A stretch of DNA of 15,460 bases. Source: CAVPRW01 sp046727435 [NCBI: bacterium]. Lineage in GTDB: Bacteria; Tectomicrobia; Entotheonellia; J063. Of the stretch, positions 1-7,198 are shown in pieces. Position 1 is the first letter of the stretch. Every line of letters begins with the position of its first letter. The position numbers and the translations under genes are program-made. The notes below the pieces were generated by a model. The model saw only the letters and a program-made list of their open reading frames with translations. It was not told where the DNA came from and did no database searches. The DNA is taken from positions 1 through 15,460 of the forward strand of contig JBKPCR010000311.1 in assembly GCA_046727435.1 (NCBI GenBank), read 5' to 3'.

Positions 1-1
1 A

Positions 2-646
2 CGGCGCGTAATCCCGCTGCCGGCCGATGTGACCAGCCGGGAGCAGGTGGATCGCATGGTCGCTGAGGCTGCCAGACAGTTGGGCGGGCTGCACATTCTG
101 GTGAACAGCGGTTCCTACCCGGGAGGCACGGCCACTGGACCCATCGACACCCTCAAAGACGAGGAATTGCTCACCGATTTCGACGTGAAATATATGGGGG
201 CGTTACGCTGCGCCCGCGCTGCCATCCCGTACCTGAAGGAGCAGGGCTGGGGTCGCATCGTCAACATCAGTGGCACCAACGCCCGCAACGCCGGAAACCT
301 CAGCGGTGGGGCGCGCAATGTGTCCCTGGTGCACTTCACCAAGACGCTGGCGGTGCAGTTGGGCCGCTATGGGATAACAGTCAACTGCGTGCACCCCGGC
401 ATCACCCGCACCGAGCGTACCCCAAGCTTGGTGGCTGCTCGTGCTGCCGAGCTGGGCGTGTCCCCAGAGGAGGCGGAACGGCGCGACTTCGCCCCTGACT
501 CACCACGGGGCAATGCCATCTGCCGCATGGTGGACGCGTCGGAAATCGCCTTCGTGACGGCGTTTCTGGCGTCCGAGAAGGCCTGGGCGATCAGCGGCGA
601 GTTGATCGTCGCCACCGGCGGGGCTGGGCGGTCGGTGTATTACTAA
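2..646 (+). CDS. SDR-family oxidoreductase, 5' end cut off by window
   Basis: The reading frame is open from base 2, so the true start lies upstream and only the C-terminal 214 residues are seen. The Rossmann-type short-chain dehydrogenase pattern is clear: PLPADVTSREQV, then LHILVNSG (normally NNAG), GRIVNISG with the expected Ser region, and GITVNCVHPGITRTE after the active-site helix. The odd point is the catalytic motif: aligning back from FTKTLA, the position of YxxxK reads GGARN, so both catalytic Tyr and Lys are absent. It may be a binding or scaffold member or use different chemistry; the substrate is unknown. It is followed by a strong hairpin repeat and a convergent VOC gene. Family assignment is firm; enzymatic activity is doubtful. 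Confidence 0.9.
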   Translation, partial: RRVIPLPADVTSREQVDRMVAEAARQLGGLHILVNSGSYPGGTATGPIDTLKDEELLTDFDVKYMGALRCARAAIPYLKEQGWGRIVNISGTNARNAGNLSGGARNVSLVHFTKTLAVQLGRYGITVNCVHPGITRTERTPSLVAARAAELGVSPEEAERRDFAPDSPRGNAICRMVDASEIAFVTAFLASEKAWAISGELIVATGGAGRSVYY

Positions 647-692
647 ACCACCAGGCATGACGCCGGCACACTGGCATCGATGTTTGTCGGCG

Positions 693-721
693 AAATCCCC
701 CCTTTATCAAAGGGGGGATTT
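693..721. repeat. Perfect 13-bp inverted repeat between convergent genes
   Basis: The arms AAATCCCCCCTTT and AAAGGGGGGATTT are exact reverse complements with a 3-nt loop (ATC). It lies 47 bp after the SDR stop and in front of the convergent VOC gene. It could stop transcription from either side, although no T-run follows the stem. Hairpins of this form also occur as dispersed REP-like elements in some bacteria. No second copy was seen in this window. Confidence 0.85.
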
Positions 722-837
722 GGAGCAGCAGCTTGGGGGTGTGAATCATCTGCCGTCTGATGGAGGGAAATGAGAGGCAAGGAATGCGACGCGTCGACTT
801 CCTGCACGGTCGATGCGCCGCGGGAACGACCGCATGA

Positions 838-1422
838 CTATGGCTTGCCGAACACTGGGACGTTGTCCGTGTCGTCGACCAACGCTTCCTGGCCCTCAGT
901 GGGAAGACGCTCGGCGTAGTTCAGCGCGGCGTCGATGTCGCCTTCCCACACCTCGCGTGGTAGCTCGTAGAGGACCTCGATGCCATAGCCATTGGGGTCG
1001 TTGATGTAGACGCTGTGCGTCATGCCGTGGTTGATGCGCCGGTGGAATGGGACCCCCTGGCTTTGCAGGAACGCCAGCTGCTTGAGCCACGCCTCACGGC
1101 TCGGCAGGGCGATGGCAATATGGTTGATCGCCAGTGGACTGTCGAACATACTCCATGGTGGCGGTGGGGGCAGGGTTGGCATCTCCACGAGCGCGAGGTC
1201 GTGGTGATTGAGTTTGCCATCGTGGTTTCCGCTGTAAAAGCGCATCTTGGGCCGCTGGACGTCTGGACGTGAGTGGAGCTCGCCGACCTGCTTGAAGCCC
1301 ATGATCTCCGTCCAGAATTTATGCGACTCCTCCATGTTGCGGACGTTTAAGACAAGATGATTGATGCCCACCGGGGTGATGGCCTCGGAGGGCGTCGTCG
1401 GGGCACCAGTGCTCTGTGCCAT
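838..1422 (-). CDS. VOC-family (glyoxalase / extradiol dioxygenase fold) protein
   Basis: 194 residues made of two beta-alpha-beta-beta-beta modules. Module 1 begins at INHLVLNVRNMEESHKFW (about 20-37) and ends with NHHDLALVEMP; module 2 begins at INHIAIALPSREAW (about 99-112) and ends with THSVYINDPNGYGIEVLYE. Candidate metal ligands are H22, H73/H74, H101, H136 and E149, consistent with a metal-dependent ring-cleaving or glyoxalase-type enzyme; the substrate is unknown. A start at 1422 is chosen because a strong GGAGGAG lies 6 nt upstream; the frame stays open for 38 more codons without a better signal. It converges on the SDR gene, and another VOC gene begins at the far right of the window, so the flanks look like small-molecule catabolism. 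Cytoplasmic. Confidence 0.88.
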   Translation of the reverse strand: MAQSTGAPTTPSEAITPVGINHLVLNVRNMEESHKFWTEIMGFKQVGELHSRPDVQRPKMRFYSGNHDGKLNHHDLALVEMPTLPPPPPWSMFDSPLAINHIAIALPSREAWLKQLAFLQSQGVPFHRRINHGMTHSVYINDPNGYGIEVLYELPREVWEGDIDAALNYAERLPTEGQEALVDDTDNVPVFGKP

Positions 1423-1591
1423 ACATGTCTCCTCCTTCTCGTCTGGGATACCGTTTGCCACGGTGTTCTCAGCAGTGCACCACATGAATAGGATTTTACC
1501 GCATTTTCCCCGCATCCCCCAGTTTTGGATCTGCAACGATATTCAGGAACGGCAGAAAGGCGTGTTAACTGCTGTCGCGGCTCCGTCCGAC

Positions 1592-2254
1592 CTAGAAGCC
1601 TGGCTCCCAGATCCGTTCGAGAGCAAGGACGAATCCAGGTAAGACGGGATCACCTGAAATCGTGGCGGGATTCTCCAGTCGTTCGACCGGCTGGTTCGGA
1701 CGGTAAACATAGACTACGCGGTTGGCGGGGTCAAAGAGCCACCCTAAGCGCGCGCCATTCTCGAGGTATTCCTGCATTTTCGCTTGTACGATGCTCAAGC
1801 GGTCCGACGGCGAGCGGATTTCCACCACGAAATCGGGGCAGAGCGGCAGAAATTTTTGCTTCTGCTCAGGAGTTAGGGGTGCCAGACGTGAGCGCAGCAC
1901 CCAGGCGGCATCAGGAGCGCGCATAGCACGGTTGGGCAAAATGTACCCCGCAGAGGAGCCTGTGGTGACGCCGGTGCCATCCTGCCAGGCCCATTGCGTT
2001 AACAACGTCACGAGGTTGGCTCCGCGATTACCCGTCTCCCACCCCTCAGGCGCCATGATCACTAAATCTCCCTCAGCCGTCCGCTCGATCCACAGCTCCT
2101 GATTGATCTGGCAAAGCTCGAATAGTTGATCGTCGGTGAGATCGATGACAGGCCGCAGGTACAGGACAAATCTATCAGACTCAATCTGGCTGATCACCTT
2201 AGTCGAAGCCGTATCTGTTGACACGATCTCTGTGGACATCTTCATGGTCCCCAT
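1592..2254 (-). CDS. Uma2-family (DUF820) PD-(D/E)xK endonuclease-like protein, copy 1
   Basis: About 220 residues from the ATG at 2254; a start at 2239 (MSTEIV) is equally possible. No convincing ribosome site separates them, and the open frame reaches 2371. Family signatures run in order: LTDDQLFELCQINQELWIER (39-58), GDLVIMAPEG (62-71), the APDAAWVLRSRL strand (113-124) and DFVVEIRSPSDR (141-152). D115, E145 and K159 are the likely PD-(D/E)xK metal-site residues, and the C-terminal PVLPGFVLALERIW is typical. Uma2 proteins are numerous in cyanobacteria and other complex genomes; most are uncharacterised and often linked to mobile DNA. A close paralogue lies at 14394-15056 in the same orientation, about 88% identical in DNA over a 147-bp stretch compared by eye. 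Confidence 0.88.
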   Translation of the reverse strand: MGTMKMSTEIVSTDTASTKVISQIESDRFVLYLRPVIDLTDDQLFELCQINQELWIERTAEGDLVIMAPEGWETGNRGANLVTLLTQWAWQDGTGVTTGSSAGYILPNRAMRAPDAAWVLRSRLAPLTPEQKQKFLPLCPDFVVEIRSPSDRLSIVQAKMQEYLENGARLGWLFDPANRVVYVYRPNQPVERLENPATISGDPVLPGFVLALERIWEPGF

Positions 2255-2307
2255 AGCGACCCACGCAATGCTTCGAAGCGCGGGCGGGTGCGAGAGGATC
2301 TCATCTC
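1592..2307 (-). repeat. Left copy of a ~0.7-kb direct repeat (Uma2 gene)
   Basis: Homology with 14394-15109 covers the whole Uma2 gene and about 50 bp beyond the likely start, including ILSHPPALRSI versus IFSNPPTLQSI in the same frame with no visible indel. In one 147-bp stretch I counted 18 mismatches. Same orientation, so recombination between the copies would delete the 12-13 kb between them. Confidence 0.8.
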
Positions 2308-3260
2308 CGTACGACTCTCCCGCGAGAATAGCTGGCTTTGAGGGAAGTGTCAATGTGGCGCCCTGAAGCATGGCTAGACTATGCTGCAGGAGAGTGGGTC
2401 CACAGACGGGAGCACAGCAGCCCGCACCAGCGCCAGCGTTGACAGTTGTCCCATTTCACGCTGGGAGACGTGTCGTGAGAGCACTGGGGCTCCATTACGT
2501 TTTCCAAACCCGCTAGGATGTACCCATGGATTGTCTGTCATTCGACGTCAATGACGCCTGAGGTTCTTATCAGGAGATGGGACGGTTTCTGACCGCCATG
2601 CGTCTGCTTAAAGGCTTGGATCGCCTCTAGGAGATGAGGTATGAGGCGGTAATGCAGCATCGCAAGGGACATTTCTTGGGTAATGCTGTAGCTCCCAAGC
2701 ATGTCGAGGTCTCGCACCGTCCTCCGATAGCACGTATCAAAGGCCGGTTCATGTGCAGCGCTTCGACCATTGCCCGCCCAGTTGCTGTCAGCCCCATGAG
2801 GTAGATTCCTTCCCATTGGAAGTGCTCATGACAGGGATCATGCCGCGGTAAAGCCCGCGCCGAGATCTCCACTGCCATCGAGCTGTACCGCGCTATAAAG
2901 ATGACCTTCTGGCTGCTCCAGGCGGAGGCGGCGCTAGCGTAAGCCAGATCACCCGCGGCCTCGCCGACACACAGCCAGCGCGGATGGTTTTCAGAAACGG
3001 TCTGAGGCCGTGCTTCGGGTCTGTAACATAGGCCAGCAGGGTAAGGAAGCACTGCTCGGCGTGATTACGGCTTGCCCAGCGGAGAGGTGAATAATGAAGG
3101 GACGGGTCCCTTGAAATACCTTTTCGCAAGGGCAAGCCACTCGCAGCGTATCTACATTTACCCCACGCTGCGGGCGTGAAAAGCGCCAGGACCGAAGAGA
3201 GAGTAGCCAGGAGCACAGACGGCGGGGCCACTTTGTCGGATATGGAGGTGGGCCACTGAA
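2255..3260. other. Decayed region, no intact gene recognised
   Basis: About 1 kb between the Uma2 start and the toxin remnant. Open frames here are short, mostly minus-strand, overlap one another and lack family features or ribosome sites. The one recognisable piece is an HNH-like C-terminal fragment at 2726-2842, described separately. I see no RNA gene and no clear promoter. Confidence 0.6.
2726..2842 (-). pseudogene. C-terminal remnant of an HNH-endonuclease-like gene
   Basis: A short minus-strand stretch reads HDPCHEHFQWEG followed by GLTATGRAMVEALHMNR. This closely follows the usual C-terminal tail of a family of small HNH nucleases, in which a pattern like NPR..W..HF.W is followed by G.T..GRAT...L.MNR. 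The HNH core (CxxC, HxxP, asparagine and histidine) is not found upstream in any frame, and the frame drifts into unrelated sequence after the tail. It is therefore a relic, not a working gene. Recognition rests on memory of the family pattern. Confidence 0.4.
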
Positions 3261-3667
3261 TCAGTCGACCCAGTTAGTCACGATCAGGCGAGGTATTTGC
3301 TCGAAATGGCGCACATTACGGGTGACCAAGGTGGCGCGGTGCTGGCAATCAATAAATCAGCACGCCCAATCTTCCGTAGCCTTCTCGCCGCGCGCAAGCG
3401 ATAGAATTCAAAGGCAGCTGCTTCATCCATTGGAACTATCAGAATCTGTGCCAAAAGCTCCTCGGTGCCGACAAGCCATTGTTGAGCTCTGAGAAGGTCG
3501 GTACCACTGGCAGCCTTGAGCAAGAATTCAAAGCGCCCCCGTAATAATTCGATCTTGGTGATGATGGTCGTACCCACATCCGGGTCATCAAGCTCGCGTA
3601 GGTGCCTGGCGACGCGCAGATGACCAGCGTGCAAATAGGTGAGGGTATCGGTGTCGAGCAGATGCAT
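3261..3667 (-). pseudogene. Frameshifted VapC-like PIN-domain toxin
   Basis: The frame from ATG at 3667 reads as a PIN-domain ribonuclease: MHLLDTDTLTYL with the first acidic residues, TTIITKIELLRG with the second, and IGRADLLIAS with the third. It then leaves frame and stops at 3284 (127 aa). Another frame resumes the expected ending at once (LVTRNVRHFEQIP, then VTNWVD) and stops at 3261. The 11 nt between the two parts, compared with about 24 expected for the usual IALAHxAT segment, suggest a net loss of about 13 nt. The last PIN motif is therefore lost and the nuclease is probably dead. The start overlaps the antitoxin stop as TAATG, the normal translational coupling for such pairs. Confidence 0.8.
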
Positions 3668-3969
3668 TATGAGTCCGAATCTTCCGCACATTCAGGACGC
3701 CCGCGCTCAGCATAAATTGCGGCCCGCAGTTGTGGCAATGTCTCGTCAGTTGCCAATGCCCCAGCTTGTTGGAGCAGGATCGTCCGACTGTCACGACTCC
3801 GCAGCCAGTCGTCGATCGCGGCCTTCAGAAACCTCCAGGTGTGGTCAATTAGCCGACCTGGAATCCGACCGCGAGCAGCCTCTCGTTTAATCGTTTCTTT
3901 AGGAAGCCGTAAATAGTCGGCGGCTTCCTCTAAGGTTAGCACATCCGGCATCATCATTACCTGGCTCAT
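3667..3969 (-). CDS. HTH (excisionase-like) antitoxin partner of the PIN toxin
   Basis: 100 residues. Residues 8-57 form a MerR/excisionase-type helix-turn-helix domain: PDVLTLEEAADYLRLPKETI, then REAARGRIPGRLIDHTWRF and AAIDDWL. The C-terminal 40 residues are acidic-rich and probably bind and block the toxin. The start at 3969 has GGAGGT 6 nt upstream; the frame extends further upstream without a signal. Its stop codon shares one base with the toxin start (TAATG), the usual antitoxin-first operon. Such antitoxins normally bind their own promoter. Because the toxin is frameshifted, this gene may be an orphan antitoxin that could neutralise a related VapC elsewhere. Confidence 0.8.
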   Translation of the reverse strand: MSQVMMMPDVLTLEEAADYLRLPKETIKREAARGRIPGRLIDHTWRFLKAAIDDWLRSRDSRTILLQQAGALATDETLPQLRAAIYAERGRPECAEDSDS

Positions 3970-5024
3970 ACGTGAACCTCCAGCGGCCTTTGATAGTCGA
4001 TATGGGGCAGAGCTCCGTTGGCCAAAGGCTTTGTCGAAGCAGCCTCTTTGCACGGAGTTGGTCGACCCAAGCGTCACTTTACCAAATGTACGCTTGAGCA
4101 TATTCAGGGCGGTTTCTGATATGCCGCACCAAGGGTCAGCGTGCACGGCATCTTGCGATACCGGGAGAGGTCTTGTCAATACATCTGAAAATCGCGTGAG
4201 GCGGCGGCATTGCCAATAGGGGTACCGACCACATAGGCGGCATCATCATGGAGATCGTGCAACAGCCGCCCAACGGAGCGCGAGCTGCGCGGCATCCCGC
4301 ACGCAGCCGGGGTGCCAGTGGCGCGCCGGGGCCGATGATGCTGAATGATTTGCCTCCCCGGGAAGCCAGCTATCAACAGGCGCAGCGCCGATTGAAAGCA
4401 GGGGTGGTCGAGGCTATCGTGCATGATTTGCACATGACGCTGCCATGGGCGGCAGGGTGCCAGGGACATCCCACAACGCAGGAGTGGGTTTCCAGACGAG
4501 AATTTCCATCCGCCATGCGGTGCCTTTTTGCGTCGGTCTTGCCCGAGCCCTATTCGACGCTGAAGGTCCTCTACATGCCGAGCACGTTGTGCCGGGGCGC
4601 TCCCCCTGGCTCCTCGATCCGACAGCTGATCAGGTACGTCCTCCCATGCACTAGGTTCGCCAGGAGCATCCCAGAACGGTTCTGACCCGCCATGGCAAAG
4701 GGGATGCCAATGATCTCACCGCATTTGTCAGGCAACCAGCCAGTCAAGGAGGACAACCGACGGTGAGACTCACCACCTCATACCAATGTGGTCGAGTCGG
4801 CTTGCAGTGAAGGGACCTCTCGCCTGTGTGGAGCTGCGGAACCGGCGGGCATCTGCGACAGGCGTGGTAACACTGCGGGTAAGGGTGGGGGGCTCTATCG
4901 CGAATTTCCATTGGCAGGCGATCTGAGGTAGAATTTCTTTCGCTGTGGCTAACGATCAACAATCACCAGGGAGCGAGTGCGCACGGACTGACTGGATGGT
5001 CTCTCTGTCATATAGCCCGAGCTG
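3970..5024. other. Long non-coding / decayed stretch with an IS5-family relic
   Basis: About 1 kb without an intact gene. It contains the transposase relic at 4311-4490. The rest shows only short, family-less open frames on both strands. A minus-strand frame at 4571-4756 starts with TTG and matches nothing I recognise. No terminal inverted repeats of the relic could be identified. The segment before 5025 should carry the promoter of the FGE-domain gene, but no convincing -35/-10 pair with normal spacing is visible. Confidence 0.6.
4311..4490 (+). pseudogene. IS5-family transposase fragment
   Basis: A plus-strand frame encodes GAPGPMMLNDLPPREASYQQ, then AQRRLKAGVVEAIVHDL and LPWAAG. This mirrors the N-terminal third of a group of IS5-family transposases (pattern RTGAPWRMMPNDLPPWEAVYQQ, then W..AGVFEAIVHDLR..LRLAAGR). 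Conserved Trp residues are altered (W to G and W to R). The catalytic DDE domain is missing, and no upstream N-terminal sequence is found in frame. It is the scar of an old insertion. Confidence 0.6.
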
Positions 5025-6071
5025 GTGCACTCCCTATTCGAGGGATTGGGTAAAAAACCCCAAGTTGACAGCGCTATGCCAAAATCACCCCGGTTCGTGT
5101 CCCGGGCTGCTACATGGCTTGACCGCCAGCCGCTCCCGCTCGTCGTTGTCGCGGGGATGGTGTTGGGGCTGGGCATCGGACTGCCAGGTTTTTTTGCTCT
5201 GCGCTCGGTCGGCTGGGTGTTGTTCTGGGGTGCACTGTTTGTCACCCTGTGGCTCCTGGCGCGCAGCGCGGCGCCGGTCTTTGACGAAACCTCCCCGACG
5301 GTTGCCAGGCCAAAACGGGTACGCGATGGGCCGCTGGTGATGATTGACCTGCCAGGCGGCAGTTTCTGGATGGGCTCCCCCGACACCGATGAGATGGCGA
5401 GCGAGAACGAAAAACCACCGCACCTGGTGACGGTCGCAGGCTTTCGTATGGCCGTGACGCCGGTGACCGCAGGGTTGTACGCCGAGATCATGCAGATAGA
5501 GACACCGCCGGAAGAGCGCAGACAGCTGCCAGCCGTCGATGTCACCTGGTACAACGCCGTCAAGTTTTGCAATGGGTTATCCAAGCGGGAGGGGTATCGA
5601 CCGTGCTACCGGCAGTACTTCGGGCGCTGGGTCTGGAACTGGCGCGCTGACGGCTACCGTCTGCCAACCGAAGCCGAGTGGGAATACGCTTGCCGCGCGG
5701 GAACCACCACGCCTTATTCGTTCGGAGATGATCCTGGACGACTAGAACGCTATGCCTGGTTCGGCAAGGATGAAGGACCGTACGAGGTCGCCCAGAAGGC
5801 CCCCAACCCCTGGGGGCTGTATGATATGCATGGCAATGTCTGGGAATGGTGTTGGGACCGGTACAAGCTCTATTCTGTGAAGCCGGTGAGGAGGTGGGGC
5901 GATCTGCGTGATTTCTTCCTTCGACCTCAACGGCGGGTGGTGCGCGGCGGGTCGTTCATCGTTTCGCCCGAGGGCCTGCGCTCCGCGCGCCGGGGCCACG
6001 CCCGACCCGAGACCGGGATCGACGTCGACGGGTTCCGGTGTGTGCGTGTCCCGCCCCAGTCTATTGGTTGA
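5025..6071 (+). CDS. Membrane-anchored FGE/C-type-lectin-fold protein, DGR target (VR1)
   Basis: 348 residues from GTG at 5025; ATG at 5076 (MPKSPRF) is a plausible alternative, neither with a strong ribosome site. Two adjacent hydrophobic segments (about 36-56 and 61-80) anchor it in the membrane. Residues 103-344 form an FGE-sulfatase domain: MIDLPGGSFWMGS (106-118), YRLPTEAEWEYACRAGTTTP (211-230), GLYDMHGNVWEW (264-275) and RVVRGGSF ... GFRCVRVPPQ (304-345). The catalytic Cys pair of true formylglycine-generating enzymes is absent, so the domain probably binds ligands. Codons 304-344 are the diversified tract: 13 residues differ from the repeat at 7326-7450, every change at an adenine of that repeat. 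It converges with the RT gene and is followed by a strong terminator hairpin. Likely role: a variable sensor or binding protein. Confidence 0.9.
   Translation: MHSLFEGLGKKPQVDSAMPKSPRFVSRAATWLDRQPLPLVVVAGMVLGLGIGLPGFFALRSVGWVLFWGALFVTLWLLARSAAPVFDETSPTVARPKRVRDGPLVMIDLPGGSFWMGSPDTDEMASENEKPPHLVTVAGFRMAVTPVTAGLYAEIMQIETPPEERRQLPAVDVTWYNAVKFCNGLSKREGYRPCYRQYFGRWVWNWRADGYRLPTEAEWEYACRAGTTTPYSFGDDPGRLERYAWFGKDEGPYEVAQKAPNPWGLYDMHGNVWEWCWDRYKLYSVKPVRRWGDLRDFFLRPQRRVVRGGSFIVSPEGLRSARRGHARPETGIDVDGFRCVRVPPQSIG
5934..6058 (+). repeat. DGR variable repeat VR1
   Basis: This 125-bp tract matches the reverse complement of 7326-7450. All 99 positions that are not A in that copy are identical here, and 16 of its 26 adenines are replaced by T, G or C. 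No change occurs in the other direction. Identity begins sharply at CGGGTGGTG and ends after CCCGCCCCA; flanking FGE-coding DNA differs at many synonymous sites. The invariant 3' end GGGTTCCGGTGTGTGCG can serve as the initiation (IMH-like) region. This is the expected product of adenine-mutagenic retrohoming. Confidence 0.93.
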
Positions 6072-6095
6072 TGAAATCATTGATTCTTTGGCTTG

Positions 6096-6124
6096 AACCG
6101 GCGCGGCAGCGCCGGTTTTTATTT
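6096..6124 (+). terminator. Rho-independent terminator / possible DGR hairpin after VR1
   Basis: The 9-bp stem AACCGGCGC / GCGCCGGTT has the 4-nt loop GGCA and runs into TTTTTATTT. It lies 24 bp after the FGE stop codon and 37 bp after the end of VR1, and should end that transcript. The GC-rich stem with a GRNA-type tetraloop also resembles the hairpin or cruciform found just downstream of VRs in studied DGRs, where it aids retrohoming. That second role is inference, as the spacing here is longer than in the classic phage case. Confidence 0.85.
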
Positions 6125-6202
6125 GTACAGAGAGAACAAGTTGTTCATCAAATAGACAAATTGTCCATCGATTGTTATTTTTGTACATTTGGAACAACAA
6201 AG

Positions 6203-6222
6203 TGCTGTTTACGGAAACAGCA
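6203..6222 (-). terminator. Hairpin at the RT stop codon
   Basis: An 8-bp perfect stem, TGCTGTTT / AAACAGCA, has a 4-nt loop and spans the RT stop (TAA at 6209-6211). Read on the minus strand it is followed by CACTTTGTTGTT, a weak U-rich tail, so it may terminate the operon. A role in VR1 targeting from the other side is possible but unsupported. Confidence 0.45.
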
Positions 6223-7198
6223 GTAACCCTCGATATGACTGCAGCGTGCGAAACAGCGCCTCCTCGCCTCTGGAGGCGGCAACCCGCAGTCGACTGCGCA
6301 GGTGCCGGCGCAGTTTGCGACTCGGCGAGATTCCCGCCCGGCTCACCCGGTAGCCGAGAAAGACAGCGGGAATATGGGTTGGTTCGATGGATAGATGTTT
6401 CGGGTTGAGGTCCAGGGCACGCGCTTCGTGCTGCCATGCGCCGATTGCTGTACGTGCTTCGATCAGCTGCGTCTTATCATCGGCAAACAGCACAAAGTCG
6501 TCCATGTAGCGCTGGTAACCGGGTATTTTCAAAGTCCGTTTCACAAAATGGTCGAGGCTGTCGAGATAGAAATTCCCGCACCACTGGCTGAACCACGAGC
6601 CGAGGGGCAATCCCTGGCCAGCAGGCGGACAGCGCTCGCCCAGGGTCGTCGTCGCCAGTTGGCTGCCGTACACTTGATTCCCGGACGAGATTGTCAGCCG
6701 CAACAGTTCCAGTGTATCAGCATCAACGATACGCTGGCCAAATAACGCCAGCAGCCGGGTATGGCCGATGCTCAGAAAGTACGCGCGGATGTCGAGGTGC
6801 AGCCGCCAGGCATGGCGACGCTGGCACCGGAGAAAATAGAGCACTGCCCGGTGTGGTCCACGGTGGTGACCGGCGGCGAATGACTGCTCGATATACCGGC
6901 GTTCGAATAGCGGTCCGATTTCGTGCAGCAAGGCATGATGGAGGACTCGATCGCGCACGGCTGGCGCGGCGATGAGGCGAGTTTTGGGATCGTGGATACT
7001 GTGCAGCCGCCAAGGCGACGGCCGGTAGCGATAGTCCAGCAGCTCACGTTGCAGCCCCAACAAATGGCGGTCACAGTCGATTTCGAAGCGGGCGCTGGTC
7101 GGATTGTGGCGTTTACCTCGGCGGCAATCGCGCCAGGCCCACCACAGGGCATTCTGGCTGCCGAGTCGTTGGTAGCTGCCGGATTGGAGTGTCTTCAT
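6209..7198 (-). CDS. DGR-type reverse transcriptase
   Basis: 329 residues. The N-terminal NALWWAWRDCRRGKR and RFEIDCDRHLLGLQREL match DGR and group II-like RT starts. HSIHDPKTRLIAAPAVRDRV (66-85) and LHHALL are fingers motifs; LHLDIRAYFLSI (133-144) carries the first catalytic Asp (D136). GLPLGSWFSQ (196-205) has LGxxxSQ, the hallmark of DGR RTs replacing QGxxxSP of other RTs. YMDDFVLFAD (231-240) is the catalytic core and LGYRVS (281-286) the motif E region. It ends shortly after SYRG, perhaps slightly short at the C-terminus. The enzyme would copy TR RNA with errors opposite adenines. It starts 21 bp after the vWA/FGE gene with no clear Shine-Dalgarno. No accessory Avd gene is visible in the window. 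Confidence 0.95.
   Translation of the reverse strand: MKTLQSGSYQRLGSQNALWWAWRDCRRGKRHNPTSARFEIDCDRHLLGLQRELLDYRYRPSPWRLHSIHDPKTRLIAAPAVRDRVLHHALLHEIGPLFERRYIEQSFAAGHHRGPHRAVLYFLRCQRRHAWRLHLDIRAYFLSIGHTRLLALFGQRIVDADTLELLRLTISSGNQVYGSQLATTTLGERCPPAGQGLPLGSWFSQWCGNFYLDSLDHFVKRTLKIPGYQRYMDDFVLFADDKTQLIEARTAIGAWQHEARALDLNPKHLSIEPTHIPAVFLGYRVSRAGISPSRKLRRHLRSRLRVAASRGEEALFRTLQSYRGLLLFP

Noticed and set aside
2538-3231. Overlapping minus-strand open frames of 92-141 codons
   Set aside because: They overlap in different frames and lack start signals and family motifs, except the HNH-like tail already reported.
4571-4756. Minus-strand 61-codon open frame with a protein-like composition
   Set aside because: Starts with TTG, has no ribosome site, no recognised family, and lies in a decayed region.
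4905-4934. TTTCCA / TTGGCA followed by TAGAAT as promoter of the plus-strand FGE gene
   Set aside because: The spacing is 12 nt for the better -35 and 18 nt for a poor one; not convincing.
5742-6437. 231-codon minus-strand frame across the FGE end and RT end
   Set aside because: Overlaps both VR1 and the RT 3' end in other frames and crosses a terminator; shadow frame.
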